Source: Pseudoalteromonas sp. CO133X
Lineage (GTDB): Bacteria > Pseudomonadota > Gammaproteobacteria > Enterobacterales > Alteromonadaceae
Direction: 5' to 3'
NCBI GenBank assembly: GCA_004208945.1
Contig: SGPE01000030.1
Location: 248,001-312,000, forward strand
DNA: 64,000 bases
Numbering within the stretch: the stretch's first letter is position 1; every line of letters begins with the position of its first letter. Below, one piece after another: positions 8,771 through 17,639 of the stretch. A program made the position numbers and the translations under genes. The notes below the pieces were generated by a model. It saw only the letters and a list, made by a program, of their open reading frames with translations. It had not been told where the DNA came from and ran no database searches.

Positions 8771-11452
8771 CTAGAAGCTATATCGAACACCAAATAAAAT
8801 TCTGCGATCAAGTTCACTCACCCCATATGGCAAGTAACGCGAGGTCGCCTGATTTATCATTTGCTCATTAGTTAAATTCAAGATTTGCATTTGAAATTGC
8901 AGATCATCATTAACACGGTAGTTTGCAGATAAGTCTAACTGGCCAAAGTCATCAATAAATCTTGGGACACCAAAATCATCCGAGAATTGAGCAAGATACC
9001 GCTCACGCCAAGCATAGGAAAGACGCATGTCAAGCGCACCATCATCATAGTAAATAGACGCGTTATAACTTAACTTTGATAACCCAGGTAAGCCACTACT
9101 TCTCACATCATCTTCAGTATTGAAGTCAGCCTCACTGTCGGTAACCGTTAAATTAAACAGGCCTCCAAAGTTTTGCCATATCCCTTGAGGCAAAAATGTA
9201 AATGGTTTTTGAAACGCAAATTCAGCCCCTTTTACACTTGCCTCTACACCGTTGGCCGGTTGGGTAAATATTATTGGAGCAGATACAATGACACCATCAG
9301 ACTGCCTTGGAAATGAGCGCACTTCAGTAAAAGAAGTTGTGTCAATCAATCCCTCGATATCTTTGTAGAATATATTGGCAGCTAAAAGAGCCTCCTCTTC
9401 AAAATACCATTCCACTCCAAAATCAAAATTTGAAGAAGTGAAAGGCTCTAACTCAGGATTCCCCTTTGCACCAGTACCACCCCCTTCATCAATACCACGA
9501 ATAGTTTCAGATGGTGCTAGTGCAGGTAAGTCTGGGCGGGTTAATGTGACAGAGTAAGCAGCCCTCAAGAGCAAGTCATCATTCAGTTCATGTCTTAAGT
9601 TGGCACTAGGTAGATACTCAGTGTAGCTATTTGAAACAGTAATTGGAGTAATACGTTCAGTTGGCTGGAATTGATTCTCGACAGTATTTCCCGTTGCGGT
9701 TTGATCGGTTTTAACGACTCTTAAACCAACATTAAATAATGTGTGTTCAAAATCAAAATTAGCTTGAATATATGCATTGAACGTATCTTCATTTACTTGC
9801 CAACTTTCAGATGCACCAAAACCTGGTAATGGTCTAATAAATGCGCCTGAGACTGCATCGCCCTGAGGATAAAAAACATTTTGAATTAAGCGAGGGTCTG
9901 CCACTAACTGTGAACTCGGTGCGGTTGAACCATCAACCTCAAAAGGCATTGTCATTGCCACATCGGCTAAGCTAGGCATATCTTCAATGCTAGTTCCCGG
10001 TAAACGTTGAAGCCGCTCTTGAGTTTGTACTCTAGTTTTTTCTCGTTCTGAATATCGAAAGCCAAAATCAATACTGGTTAATGCTCCCTCATAGAAATAA
10101 CGACTGAAATCCAACTTACCTGTAATTTCTTCATCTTCATCAACTGAAGGTCGCAAAATAAATACATTGAATAAAAAGTCCTCAGGGTTCGACGTAAAGT
10201 CTGTATGTGACGACTGAAAGTCTACAAAGTCACCTCTTACATCATATGAAACTGTGCCTGGATCAAACTCACCATTCTCCGCTAACCTAAATGAATAAAG
10301 GTCAAATTGACGTTTAGCATCACGTTTTGAATAACCGATAAATGGGCGTATTTGCCAATGATCATTTAACTCCCACTTGGTATCAAATGTAACCTGCGTG
10401 AAGTCTTCATCAGTTGTTAGATAGTTTGTTCCTACACGCTGCTGAACCCCTGTGAAAGTCGCAGAATTTACGATGCCGTTTTCAGAACTGAAACTAACCG
10501 TATCACCGGGATTTTCCACAGGCATATCATTCCTGTTTGCTAATCTTTCACTGTCTGATGTTGCATAAAGAACTGAAAGCAACATTTCTAGGTTATCTGT
10601 AGGCCGATATTGAGCACTAAAAGTCGATCCTAGTGTGTCCCTTTGTTCATCAAAAATATAATAGCGGGTGCCATTGGCAATAAGATCATCACTGTCGCCG
10701 CGACCAACAACGTTCATCGGACGCCAAACACCACTTTCCACTGTATTTGATTGAAAATGAGTATCTGAATAAGCAACACTAGCAGAGAAACCTAGCGTAT
10801 TATCAATGTTATGACTAAAAAATAATGACCCTCGCGGATCAACTTCATCCAGTATTTCACTGTAATTACCTTGAGCTGAAACAGTAAACTTAGTGCCTTC
10901 ATAACTTAAAGGTTTAGGTGTTTCTAATGTCACAACACCAGCCATGCCACCTTCGGTTTGTTTCGCTGTCGGTGTCTTCTTCACGGTCACATTTGAAAAA
11001 AGTTCAGCCGCCAGTAGTTCAAAGTTAAACCCTCGTCCTCCAGAACTTGTAGAGAAACGCCCACCGCTGCCATTTGAAGTACCCGACATACCGTTCACTT
11101 CGACACGTGTAAATTGCGGACCTAAGCCCCTTAAATTTATTGCTTGTCCTTCACCATTGCTATTCCGATTCAATGTTACTCCGGGAACGCGTTGTAATGA
11201 TTCAGAAATATTTAAATCAGGGAACTTACCTAAATCTTCAGCTGAGATAGAGTCTGTAACTTCAACCGCTTCCCGTTTTTGACCTAATGCTCTATTGAGA
11301 CTGGCCCTAACACCTTGAACCTCAATAACTTCTAATTGTGACTCTGAATCTTCATTACTAGCTTGTGCCAGCGCACTATGCCCAACTAATAGACCACTTG
11401 AAGCAAGCGCTAATGTAAATAGATTTAGCTTAAACTTGTTTATTTTTATCAT
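8771..11452 (-). CDS. TonB-dependent receptor, carbohydrate-type (TIGR01782-like)
   Basis: An outer-membrane active transporter of 893 residues. Signal peptide ending SALAQA, then a short acidic linker and a TonB-box-like LEVIEVQGVR. The plug domain has DSISAEDLGKFPDLNISESLQRVPGV and INLRGLGPQFTRVEVNGM. A 22-strand barrel ends in RRILFGVRYSF with the terminal aromatic needed for assembly. The plug sequence is characteristic of the TonB receptor group common in Xanthomonas, Caulobacter and Alteromonadales that imports oligosaccharides. The flanking phosphodiester glycosidase, ROK regulator and sodium symporter support a sugar-containing substrate, with import into the periplasm, cleavage, then cytoplasmic uptake. 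Confidence 0.93.
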   Translation of the reverse strand: MIKINKFKLNLFTLALASSGLLVGHSALAQASNEDSESQLEVIEVQGVRASLNRALGQKREAVEVTDSISAEDLGKFPDLNISESLQRVPGVTLNRNSNGEGQAINLRGLGPQFTRVEVNGMSGTSNGSGGRFSTSSGGRGFNFELLAAELFSNVTVKKTPTAKQTEGGMAGVVTLETPKPLSYEGTKFTVSAQGNYSEILDEVDPRGSLFFSHNIDNTLGFSASVAYSDTHFQSNTVESGVWRPMNVVGRGDSDDLIANGTRYYIFDEQRDTLGSTFSAQYRPTDNLEMLLSVLYATSDSERLANRNDMPVENPGDTVSFSSENGIVNSATFTGVQQRVGTNYLTTDEDFTQVTFDTKWELNDHWQIRPFIGYSKRDAKRQFDLYSFRLAENGEFDPGTVSYDVRGDFVDFQSSHTDFTSNPEDFLFNVFILRPSVDEDEEITGKLDFSRYFYEGALTSIDFGFRYSEREKTRVQTQERLQRLPGTSIEDMPSLADVAMTMPFEVDGSTAPSSQLVADPRLIQNVFYPQGDAVSGAFIRPLPGFGASESWQVNEDTFNAYIQANFDFEHTLFNVGLRVVKTDQTATGNTVENQFQPTERITPITVSNSYTEYLPSANLRHELNDDLLLRAAYSVTLTRPDLPALAPSETIRGIDEGGGTGAKGNPELEPFTSSNFDFGVEWYFEEEALLAANIFYKDIEGLIDTTSFTEVRSFPRQSDGVIVSAPIIFTQPANGVEASVKGAEFAFQKPFTFLPQGIWQNFGGLFNLTVTDSEADFNTEDDVRSSGLPGLSKLSYNASIYYDDGALDMRLSYAWRERYLAQFSDDFGVPRFIDDFGQLDLSANYRVNDDLQFQMQILNLTNEQMINQATSRYLPYGVSELDRRILFGVRYSF

Positions 11453-11626
11453 TCTTACCTCCTATTGAATTATTGCTCATTCAATGAACACTTAAATCAC
11501 ATTATGTTATTTAATCAATTTTTGGAAGTAAAAAAATAAAAATTTATTGTTAAAATTAAAAGTAAATAGCATTTAAAACCGATATTCAATCACTTAACCT
11601 GAATCCTATAGTTATATGAAATTAAT

Positions 11627-11645
11627 AATTAACTTTTAGTTAATT
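11627..11645. promoter_or_regulatory. Candidate ROK-regulator operator (palindrome)
   Basis: AATTAACT and AGTTAATT are perfect inverted arms around TTT, in the AT-rich region between the divergent TonB receptor and ROK genes. AT-rich palindromes of about this size are bound by NagC/Mlc-type ROK repressors. The position fits autoregulation and control of the receptor. Confidence 0.45.
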
Positions 11646-11708
11646 AATCTGTAATATGACAATTTGAGTAAAAAGTTTAACCATCTTGTAGAGCCAAAGA
11701 ACTCAACT

Positions 11709-12809
11709 ATGAAATTGATTAACCTAAATAAAAATGAGAAATTTATCCTTAGTTTCTTGAGGCGCAACCATAGAGCTAGTCGAGTGGAGCTTGCCAAAAT
11801 TATGGGTGTCTCCAATCAATCACTCACACGGCTAACCAAATCACTCTTAGATCAAGAATTAATTGAACAACAATCGAAAGTTCTTGGCTCTAGAGGCCAA
11901 CCTGCGATCAACATCACTATAAAGCCCAATAAATTATTTGCTGTTGGGGTCGTGTTAGCGAACAACAAACTGGTTATAAGAGTTGATGACCTATGTGGTG
12001 AACATATAGCTGAAACAACTAAAAAGGTTGATTTATCATCACCAACTGAATGCTTGAGTACGGCTAAGGGTTTATTGCAAAATATGCTCTCTAGTATGGA
12101 AATTGACAACAAAGTAATAGGTATAGGGATCTCTGTATCAGGTTTTTTTGTTACCTCAAACTCTGTCTGTAATAAGTACAATGTAGAACAATGGTCAAAG
12201 CTAAATTTAATTGACTATTTCGAGCAAGCTTTTAATGTTCCATGCTTTATGGAAAATGATGGAAATACCAGCGCAGTAGGTTATTCAATTTCAACTCGGG
12301 GAAGTGACTTAGAAAGCTTCTTTTTACTCAATTTAAGCGAAAATATAGGCGGTGGTTTTGTAAATAAGCAACAACTACTAAGCGGCCAATATGGTAATGC
12401 CGGTGAAATTGCGGGCCTATTCAGCCCCGAAGAAACGGCCATTCGGCCTTGTTTAAGCTCTCTAACTAGTTACTTGCAACATAAAGGAGCCAGTAATTGG
12501 CAAGATGCGCTTGATCCATCTTCAGCGTATTACCAACATTATTTAGAATGGCTAAAACTAGCTTCATCTGCTCTTGAGTTACCTTTACATTATATTCAAG
12601 TACTATTTGATCCAAGTGCTATCGTTCTCGCAGGTGAGCTACCCTATTACGTTCGAAAACAACTGGTAGATACCCTAACCTTCAAGGGCTTGTTTTACAA
12701 AGAAACAGAAGCTAAAAAAGCAGACTTGATTATCGATAATGACCCCAACCCATTGAGTAGAGGGGCAACGACACTCGCTATATATCATTTTTTGGGTACT
12801 ACCCACTAA
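11709..12809 (+). CDS. ROK-family transcriptional regulator (NagC/Mlc-like)
   Basis: 366 residues from the ATG at 11709. An in-frame TTG at 11664 would add 15 residues and cannot be excluded. The N-terminal winged helix-turn-helix is clear (ASRVELAKIMGVSNQSLTRLTKSLLDQELIE, then GSRGQPAI). The ROK sugar-binding domain keeps GIGISVSGFF, FMENDGNTSAVGY and GNAGEIAGLFSPE. The zinc motif of typical ROK proteins (C.CG..GC after the GEIGH segment) is missing and replaced by EETAIRPCLSSLTSY. It is divergent from the TonB receptor gene and upstream of the symporter gene, so it is the likely local repressor or activator, responding to a sugar or sugar phosphate. Confidence 0.88.
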   Translation: MKLINLNKNEKFILSFLRRNHRASRVELAKIMGVSNQSLTRLTKSLLDQELIEQQSKVLGSRGQPAINITIKPNKLFAVGVVLANNKLVIRVDDLCGEHIAETTKKVDLSSPTECLSTAKGLLQNMLSSMEIDNKVIGIGISVSGFFVTSNSVCNKYNVEQWSKLNLIDYFEQAFNVPCFMENDGNTSAVGYSISTRGSDLESFFLLNLSENIGGGFVNKQQLLSGQYGNAGEIAGLFSPEETAIRPCLSSLTSYLQHKGASNWQDALDPSSAYYQHYLEWLKLASSALELPLHYIQVLFDPSAIVLAGELPYYVRKQLVDTLTFKGLFYKETEAKKADLIIDNDPNPLSRGATTLAIYHFLGTTH

Positions 12810-12871
12810 TATGACATCTTAATGAAATAATTTATATTTACTCTAGATTATAAAATTTCAAAGGTATCACT

Positions 12872-14467
12872 GTGCAATTATGCCTTTTTTTGATTGCCAT
12901 TTTTCTAGTGGGTTTTTGGTTATCGCTAAAAAGTAAAAAGCAATCATCAGACTCATTAATAACTGCCAATAGAAACATCCCTTGGTATATGGCTGGTTCA
13001 TCGATGAGTGCAACAACTCTTTCTAGTGATACGCCAATTATTGTAGCGGGATTGGTATATAGCTTTGGAATAAGTGGCAATTGGATTTGGTGGATAGGAA
13101 TTTTGAGCCTGCTATCTACTGCATTTTTTTTCAGTAAATACTGGTATCGTAGTGGTATTAAAACAGAAGTAGCGCTTTTTGAACTTCGCTACGGAGACTC
13201 TCATAACACCCGATTTTTAAGAAAAATTAAAGCAATTTTTGAGGGGGGAATTCTTAACACGGTTATCATTGCAAGTCTGACTTATGCATTTGCAATTATT
13301 TTGTCAGAGGTGCTCTCTCTTCATCCATTTTTACAACTGACAGAATTAGAAACTCAACTCAGTATCTGTGCGATATTTTTTATTGTCGTACTTTATACAG
13401 CGCTTTCAGGTCTTAAAGGAGTAATAGTTACAGATATCTTTCAGCTTATCTTTGCTGTAGGTATTTCATGGGTAGCTTTATATTTCATCCTCGAAAATCA
13501 ACCTCTGAGTTCGATAATTTCAGAAGTTCCTAACGAGAAAAAAGCCCTTTTTATTGAGAACAGTGCTCCAAATAACGAATCACATTACTTTTGGGTGTTT
13601 TTAATTATTGCTTGGGTATATAAAGCACCTGGGTCAGGGCCTTTAATACAAAGGGTCATATCTTGTAAAAGTGAAGCAGACGCAAAAAATGCCATTCTTC
13701 TACATTGCGTCATTCATTTTTTTATCAGAAGTTTACCTTGGGTTTTAATTGGTATCGTTGCAATTACTCTCACGAATACTTCATTAAATGCAGACCAAGT
13801 TTATGCCCATGTCATTATGAAAGCACTTCCACCTGAACTTATAAACTTATTTATTTTTTGCCTCATCGCTGCCTATGTGTCGACCATTGACTCTCACCTA
13901 AATTGGGGAGCCTCACTTATTACTAATGATTTCTATATTGAAGAAAAACCACAAATCAGTAAAAAAAATGTCTATTTTTTATCGGTATTCTGTTTAAGCG
14001 CAATCAGTTATCTTATTTTTTTGCTGGGAATGATAGACAGTTTACTGTTCATCTATCAACTTCATATAGTTATTTTTGCAGGCCTTGCGCCTTTTGCAAT
14101 CGCACGCTGGTTTTGGTGGAAGGTAACTTTGAAATCTGAAATTATAGGTTACTTATCTTCAATTATTCTTGGCATTGTATACTTCGCAATAGCGCCAAAA
14201 GACGCCGTCTACTGGTTCTCACTTCCAATGCTGTTGAACTTAGTAAGCTCACTTTTAATACTTTTTTTATACAAGAGTAAAGCCCTTGAGCCTAACCAAA
14301 CTCACTTAGCTTTTTTCGAAAAAATTGGCTTACCTTTATATAAAAACTGCGAACATCAGTTTTACTTGAATAAGAAAGAAATCTTCATCACAGCAAAAAA
14401 TTGGGCGTTCGCAGTTATTGTTTTTGCAATTTTAACTATAGGAGTGACCGCTTTACTCTTTAGTTAA
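12872..14467 (+). CDS. Sodium:solute symporter (SSS family)
   Basis: 531 residues with about 13-14 hydrophobic helices. The start is GTG, preceded by AAAGG seven bases upstream, 63 bases after the ROK gene. Family features are MAGSSMSATTLSSDTPIIVAG in the first helix region, TALSGLKGVIVTDIFQ, KAPGSGPLIQR and AAYVSTIDSHLNWGASLITND, the last being the typical SSS sodium-binding helix with STxDS..NW. It is predicted to import a sugar or amino sugar across the inner membrane with Na+, which suits a marine organism. It is the cytoplasmic-membrane partner of the outer-membrane receptor in this locus. Confidence 0.88.
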   Translation: MQLCLFLIAIFLVGFWLSLKSKKQSSDSLITANRNIPWYMAGSSMSATTLSSDTPIIVAGLVYSFGISGNWIWWIGILSLLSTAFFFSKYWYRSGIKTEVALFELRYGDSHNTRFLRKIKAIFEGGILNTVIIASLTYAFAIILSEVLSLHPFLQLTELETQLSICAIFFIVVLYTALSGLKGVIVTDIFQLIFAVGISWVALYFILENQPLSSIISEVPNEKKALFIENSAPNNESHYFWVFLIIAWVYKAPGSGPLIQRVISCKSEADAKNAILLHCVIHFFIRSLPWVLIGIVAITLTNTSLNADQVYAHVIMKALPPELINLFIFCLIAAYVSTIDSHLNWGASLITNDFYIEEKPQISKKNVYFLSVFCLSAISYLIFLLGMIDSLLFIYQLHIVIFAGLAPFAIARWFWWKVTLKSEIIGYLSSIILGIVYFAIAPKDAVYWFSLPMLLNLVSSLLILFLYKSKALEPNQTHLAFFEKIGLPLYKNCEHQFYLNKKEIFITAKNWAFAVIVFAILTIGVTALLFS

Positions 14468-14485
14468 CTGGTGACTCACTAATTA

Positions 14486-15433
14486 TTACACAACTTCTAA
14501 ACTTACAGCCTTGGTTACTTCAGGCTTATCAAAAATACCTAAACGGATACGAATAAAGTGCAAAATTTCTTTTGCAACATCAATTCCCAACGCCCCTTCT
14601 AAACCTTCAAAGCCTGGGCTTGAGTTTGCTTCGCATATTTTGAAATGTTGCTCATCAAATAATAAATCAATGCCCGCCACATCAAGGTTAAGTACATTCG
14701 CAGTTTGTGTTGCAAGCCATTCGATTTCTGGCGTTATTGGAAATGACTTACCAGTACCACCGGCACTCACATTGGCTTTGAAATTTTTGCCCTGCGAGTT
14801 ACGTTCCATACAGGCAACAGCACGGCCACCGATAGTAAGTACTCGCAAATCACGACCGTGACTTGACTTAACAAACTGCTGCAAAATAATGTTTGCTTGT
14901 GGATTTGCAGCCTCAATTAACTGCATTAAATCATCAAACTCTTCTTTTGATTTTGATAAAAATACGCCACTGCCTTGCGAGCCTGATAACGTTTTAATCA
15001 CCACAGGAAAACCGATTTGTTTTTCAACTAAATCAATATTAACTGGAAACTTAACGAGCATAGTGTTGGGGGTTGGTAAATTACACTCAGCTAAAATTTG
15101 CTGCGCAAATAACTTGTCTTTCACCGTTTCGATTGACTGCGAGCTATTCACGCAATACACGCCTAAACGCTCAAGGTGGCGGATAATTGCCAATGCAAAA
15201 TAGGTTGTGCTAGCGCCCATACGAGGAATCACAAAGTCAGGTAATTGTACTGACTGGCCATCAATCAGAATACTTTTACCATCTTCGCGAGTAATCGTTA
15301 AATCAAACTGATCAGGCGAATAAACTTGTAAATCAATGCCTTCCTCTTTCGCCGCTGCAAGTAAACGTTCAACTTCGTAAGTTTCTTGCTTTAACAAGCC
15401 TTGGCTATCTTTATAAATGATCCACCCGCGCAT
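14486..15433 (-). CDS. RimK-like ATP-grasp ligase
   Basis: 315 residues of the RimK/glutathione-synthetase-like ATP-grasp superfamily. Visible motifs are PDFVIPRMGASTTYF in the N-terminal domain, NSSQSIETVKDKLFAQQIL, the ATP loop VVIKTLSGSQGSGVFL, ILQQFVKSSHGRDLRVLTIGG, and the Mg-binding end DVAGIDLLFDEQHFKICEANSSPGFEGLEG. RimK adds glutamates to ribosomal protein S6; relatives ligate amino acids to other acceptors. The N-terminus is divergent from E. coli RimK, so the acceptor is uncertain. It is convergent with the symporter gene, and a short candidate ORF overlaps its start. Confidence 0.85.
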   Translation of the reverse strand: MRGWIIYKDSQGLLKQETYEVERLLAAAKEEGIDLQVYSPDQFDLTITREDGKSILIDGQSVQLPDFVIPRMGASTTYFALAIIRHLERLGVYCVNSSQSIETVKDKLFAQQILAECNLPTPNTMLVKFPVNIDLVEKQIGFPVVIKTLSGSQGSGVFLSKSKEEFDDLMQLIEAANPQANIILQQFVKSSHGRDLRVLTIGGRAVACMERNSQGKNFKANVSAGGTGKSFPITPEIEWLATQTANVLNLDVAGIDLLFDEQHFKICEANSSPGFEGLEGALGIDVAKEILHFIRIRLGIFDKPEVTKAVSLEVV

Positions 15434-15608
15434 AAGTCGGTACCTCTAATATTGGAGTTTCGGTGACAAAAAAACGCGGATTATGCTCATCATCGGGGAG
15501 TGAGTAAAACAAGTTAATTTTATCGTCACGATGATAAAAATGACTACAAACTGAATAAACATTGACCACATTGTTAAATTGAGGTAAAAAGTCACAGTAA
15601 GTTAACAA
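15411..15608 (-). CDS. Possible small protein overlapping the RimK-like gene start
   Basis: An open frame of up to 65 residues begins at TTG and overlaps the first 23 bases of the RimK-like gene. The translated text (e.g. HFYHRDDKINLFYSLPDDE) reads like real protein rather than shadow sequence, and the region has no other use but promoter. There is no clear ribosome site and no family I recognise. It could equally be untranslated leader. Confidence 0.25.
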   Translation of the reverse strand: MLTYCDFLPQFNNVVNVYSVCSHFYHRDDKINLFYSLPDDEHNPRFFVTETPILEVPTYARVDHL

Positions 15609-15629
15609 TAAACCCGATTAGAGAAACAT

Positions 15630-16166
15630 GTGAACAGGACGCTTGCATTAATCTTCATTATTCCACTGAGCGTATTTGCCTTAAATGAATGGCATATTCA
15701 AAGTGGTGCCTTTAAGTTACAGCCCAATGCTGAGGAGCTTTTTGTTTCCAATGATACGCTGGCTAAACACACGATTCCGCAGCCCGTTGTTAACCTAACA
15801 GCACCACTTAATCAGCTTTCAAATCGTGCACACGATTACCTTTATAAACAAGGCCGTTTGCCTAAAAGGCTCAATAATACAACGTTTAGCAAGTTTGACC
15901 TTGGCACTCTAAAAACACTGCAATCCGGTGATAACTTCATTCTTATCGTTGACGAGTATCAAAGTTATACTGTCGAAATAACTAATATTATTGAAGCAAG
16001 TAATGGTAACCGCAGTGTGTTTGGCAAGGTGAATGATCACACTAACGCATTTCATCAAGCTGTAATGACTCTTACCGACAACACGTTGCAAGGGCAGTTT
16101 AACGCTGGCGATAAGAGTTATAAATTTGAAAGCTTTGGCGAGTTTGGCTGGGTCTCAAAAATTTAA
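15630..16166 (+). CDS. Small exported protein of unknown function
   Basis: 178 residues from a GTG; the nearby ATG at 15628 is in another frame and stops at once. An N-terminal hydrophobic segment (TLALIFIIPLSVFA) looks like a signal peptide. The body is beta-rich, with GDNFILIVDEYQSYTVEI, SVFGKVNDHTNAFHQAVMTL and TLQGQFNAGDKSYKFES. This strand pattern ('G.v......a.lt..dg.l.G.f...g..Y.f') resembles the propeptide-like domain ahead of some secreted metalloproteases, but no protease domain follows. It is followed by the convergent NPP-type enzyme gene with only 18 bases between. I do not recognise a specific family. Confidence 0.6.
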   Translation: MNRTLALIFIIPLSVFALNEWHIQSGAFKLQPNAEELFVSNDTLAKHTIPQPVVNLTAPLNQLSNRAHDYLYKQGRLPKRLNNTTFSKFDLGTLKTLQSGDNFILIVDEYQSYTVEITNIIEASNGNRSVFGKVNDHTNAFHQAVMTLTDNTLQGQFNAGDKSYKFESFGEFGWVSKI

Positions 16167-16184
16167 CCGAGCCATTTAAACTTT

Positions 16185-17375
16185 TTATTTAATGGCTGGC
16201 CACAAAGTTTCACCATCACTGTCGATTGGGCTTAAAATTTTCAGCCCTAATAGTTTCACAATAAGCGGATACACATCTAAGTTATTCACTTCATCTAGCT
16301 GTACATGTCGTTTAAATGCAGGGCCCGTGGCAATAAACGTCGCGGCCATATCATCTGTGTATGCATAGCCATGCGTACCTAAATAAGAAGCCATTTTGCT
16401 ATCGGTAAATACTCGCGGTGCTGTGGTTTGTAAAACAATATCACCAACCCGAGGGCCTTTATCGTAATGGTAATCGCGCTTTTGCTGGTCAGTTAAAACG
16501 ATATAACGGCCATCTGCTGCTTTAGCAAGCTTTTTACTAAAACCCTTGATGTCTGCTTTGCTATTTGGTTTTGCATAGTACAAAACGCGAGGGCCGGTGT
16601 TTTGCACCATAAAATTGTCGTCTTTTGGCAGACTATCTATTTTGATGCTCAGGCTTGGATCAACAGACGCCATACCGTGATCAGACACAATCACTAAGTT
16701 AATCTTTTCATCAAGCGCTTTTAAACGGGTGTGCAAGTCTGCCATTAAATTATCTAGCTGTTGAACCGCATCGTATGTCTGTTGTGCATCTGGGCCATAC
16801 TCATGCCCCATGCTATCCACTAACGAAAAATAGCTTACCACCAAACGTGGGCGCTGCGCTTTTGGTAAGCTTAACCACTGAATAATTTGATCAACACGCT
16901 TTTGATAATCACTGTGTTTGGAATAATGATAAAAGTAATCAGGTAGCATGCCATTAAAGCGCGCATCAGACTCTGGCCAAAAATAAGTAGCTGCTTTTAC
17001 ACCTTGCATTTGTGCAAGATTCCAAAGCGGAATACCATTTAGCCAGGTACTGTCATCTTTACCCTTACCCATTTTGTAGCACTCATTACGCTCAGTATCA
17101 CAAAAACGGTTATCAACAATGCCGTGGTTGACTGGCAATAAACCAGTAATGATAGACAAGTGATTAGGAAAGGTTTTCGTCGGATACACAGGGCGCATTT
17201 TGGTGGCTCGTACGCCCTGTTCACTGATTATTTTTAGATTTTTAGCATCATGTTTTTCAATATAATCCCAACGGAATCCGTCAATCGAAATAAGTACAAC
17301 ACTCTGTTCTTCAGCAGCTTTAACCACTGCACTGGATGCCAGTAAAGCGAAAAAAATAAAAGGCCAAATACGCAT
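16185..17375 (-). CDS. Ectonucleotide pyrophosphatase/phosphodiesterase (NPP) family enzyme, alkaline phosphatase superfamily
   Basis: 396 residues with a signal peptide (FIFFALLASSAVVKA). The two-metal site of the NPP group is complete: D32 in SIDGFRWDY, nucleophile T68 in YPTKTFPNH, VDSMGHEYGPD, VSDHGM and a final LGTHGY histidine. Family members cleave nucleotide pyrophosphates and phosphodiesters to release nucleoside 5'-monophosphates, here probably in the periplasm. Length is typical for bacterial members. Transcription begins in a shared AT-rich region with the divergent dGTPase gene. Confidence 0.9.
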   Translation of the reverse strand: MRIWPFIFFALLASSAVVKAAEEQSVVLISIDGFRWDYIEKHDAKNLKIISEQGVRATKMRPVYPTKTFPNHLSIITGLLPVNHGIVDNRFCDTERNECYKMGKGKDDSTWLNGIPLWNLAQMQGVKAATYFWPESDARFNGMLPDYFYHYSKHSDYQKRVDQIIQWLSLPKAQRPRLVVSYFSLVDSMGHEYGPDAQQTYDAVQQLDNLMADLHTRLKALDEKINLVIVSDHGMASVDPSLSIKIDSLPKDDNFMVQNTGPRVLYYAKPNSKADIKGFSKKLAKAADGRYIVLTDQQKRDYHYDKGPRVGDIVLQTTAPRVFTDSKMASYLGTHGYAYTDDMAATFIATGPAFKRHVQLDEVNNLDVYPLIVKLLGLKILSPIDSDGETLWPAIK

Positions 17376-17639
17376 TAAGAATCCTTGTAAATTAATTTTT
17401 TAAGTCATTAAGTTAGTGTATCTAACTCACTTTAAAATTTTGTGATCATAGCTACAGCAACTTTTTAGCGTAACTAAGTACAATCATTTAATAGCAAGTA
17501 GTTTGAGCAAAGTACGCAAACTAAAATTATAACTTAAAACTAATATTTTAATTTATGATACAAGCTGTTAGATTAAATTTAATCTTTAAAATCACTAAAA
17601 GTAATCACCACGACTGTAATTGACTTGGTAGGAATAGAA

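Noticed and set aside
12838..13080. 80-codon minus-strand frame over the symporter start
   Set aside because: Opposite strand of a well-supported transporter start; no family resemblance.
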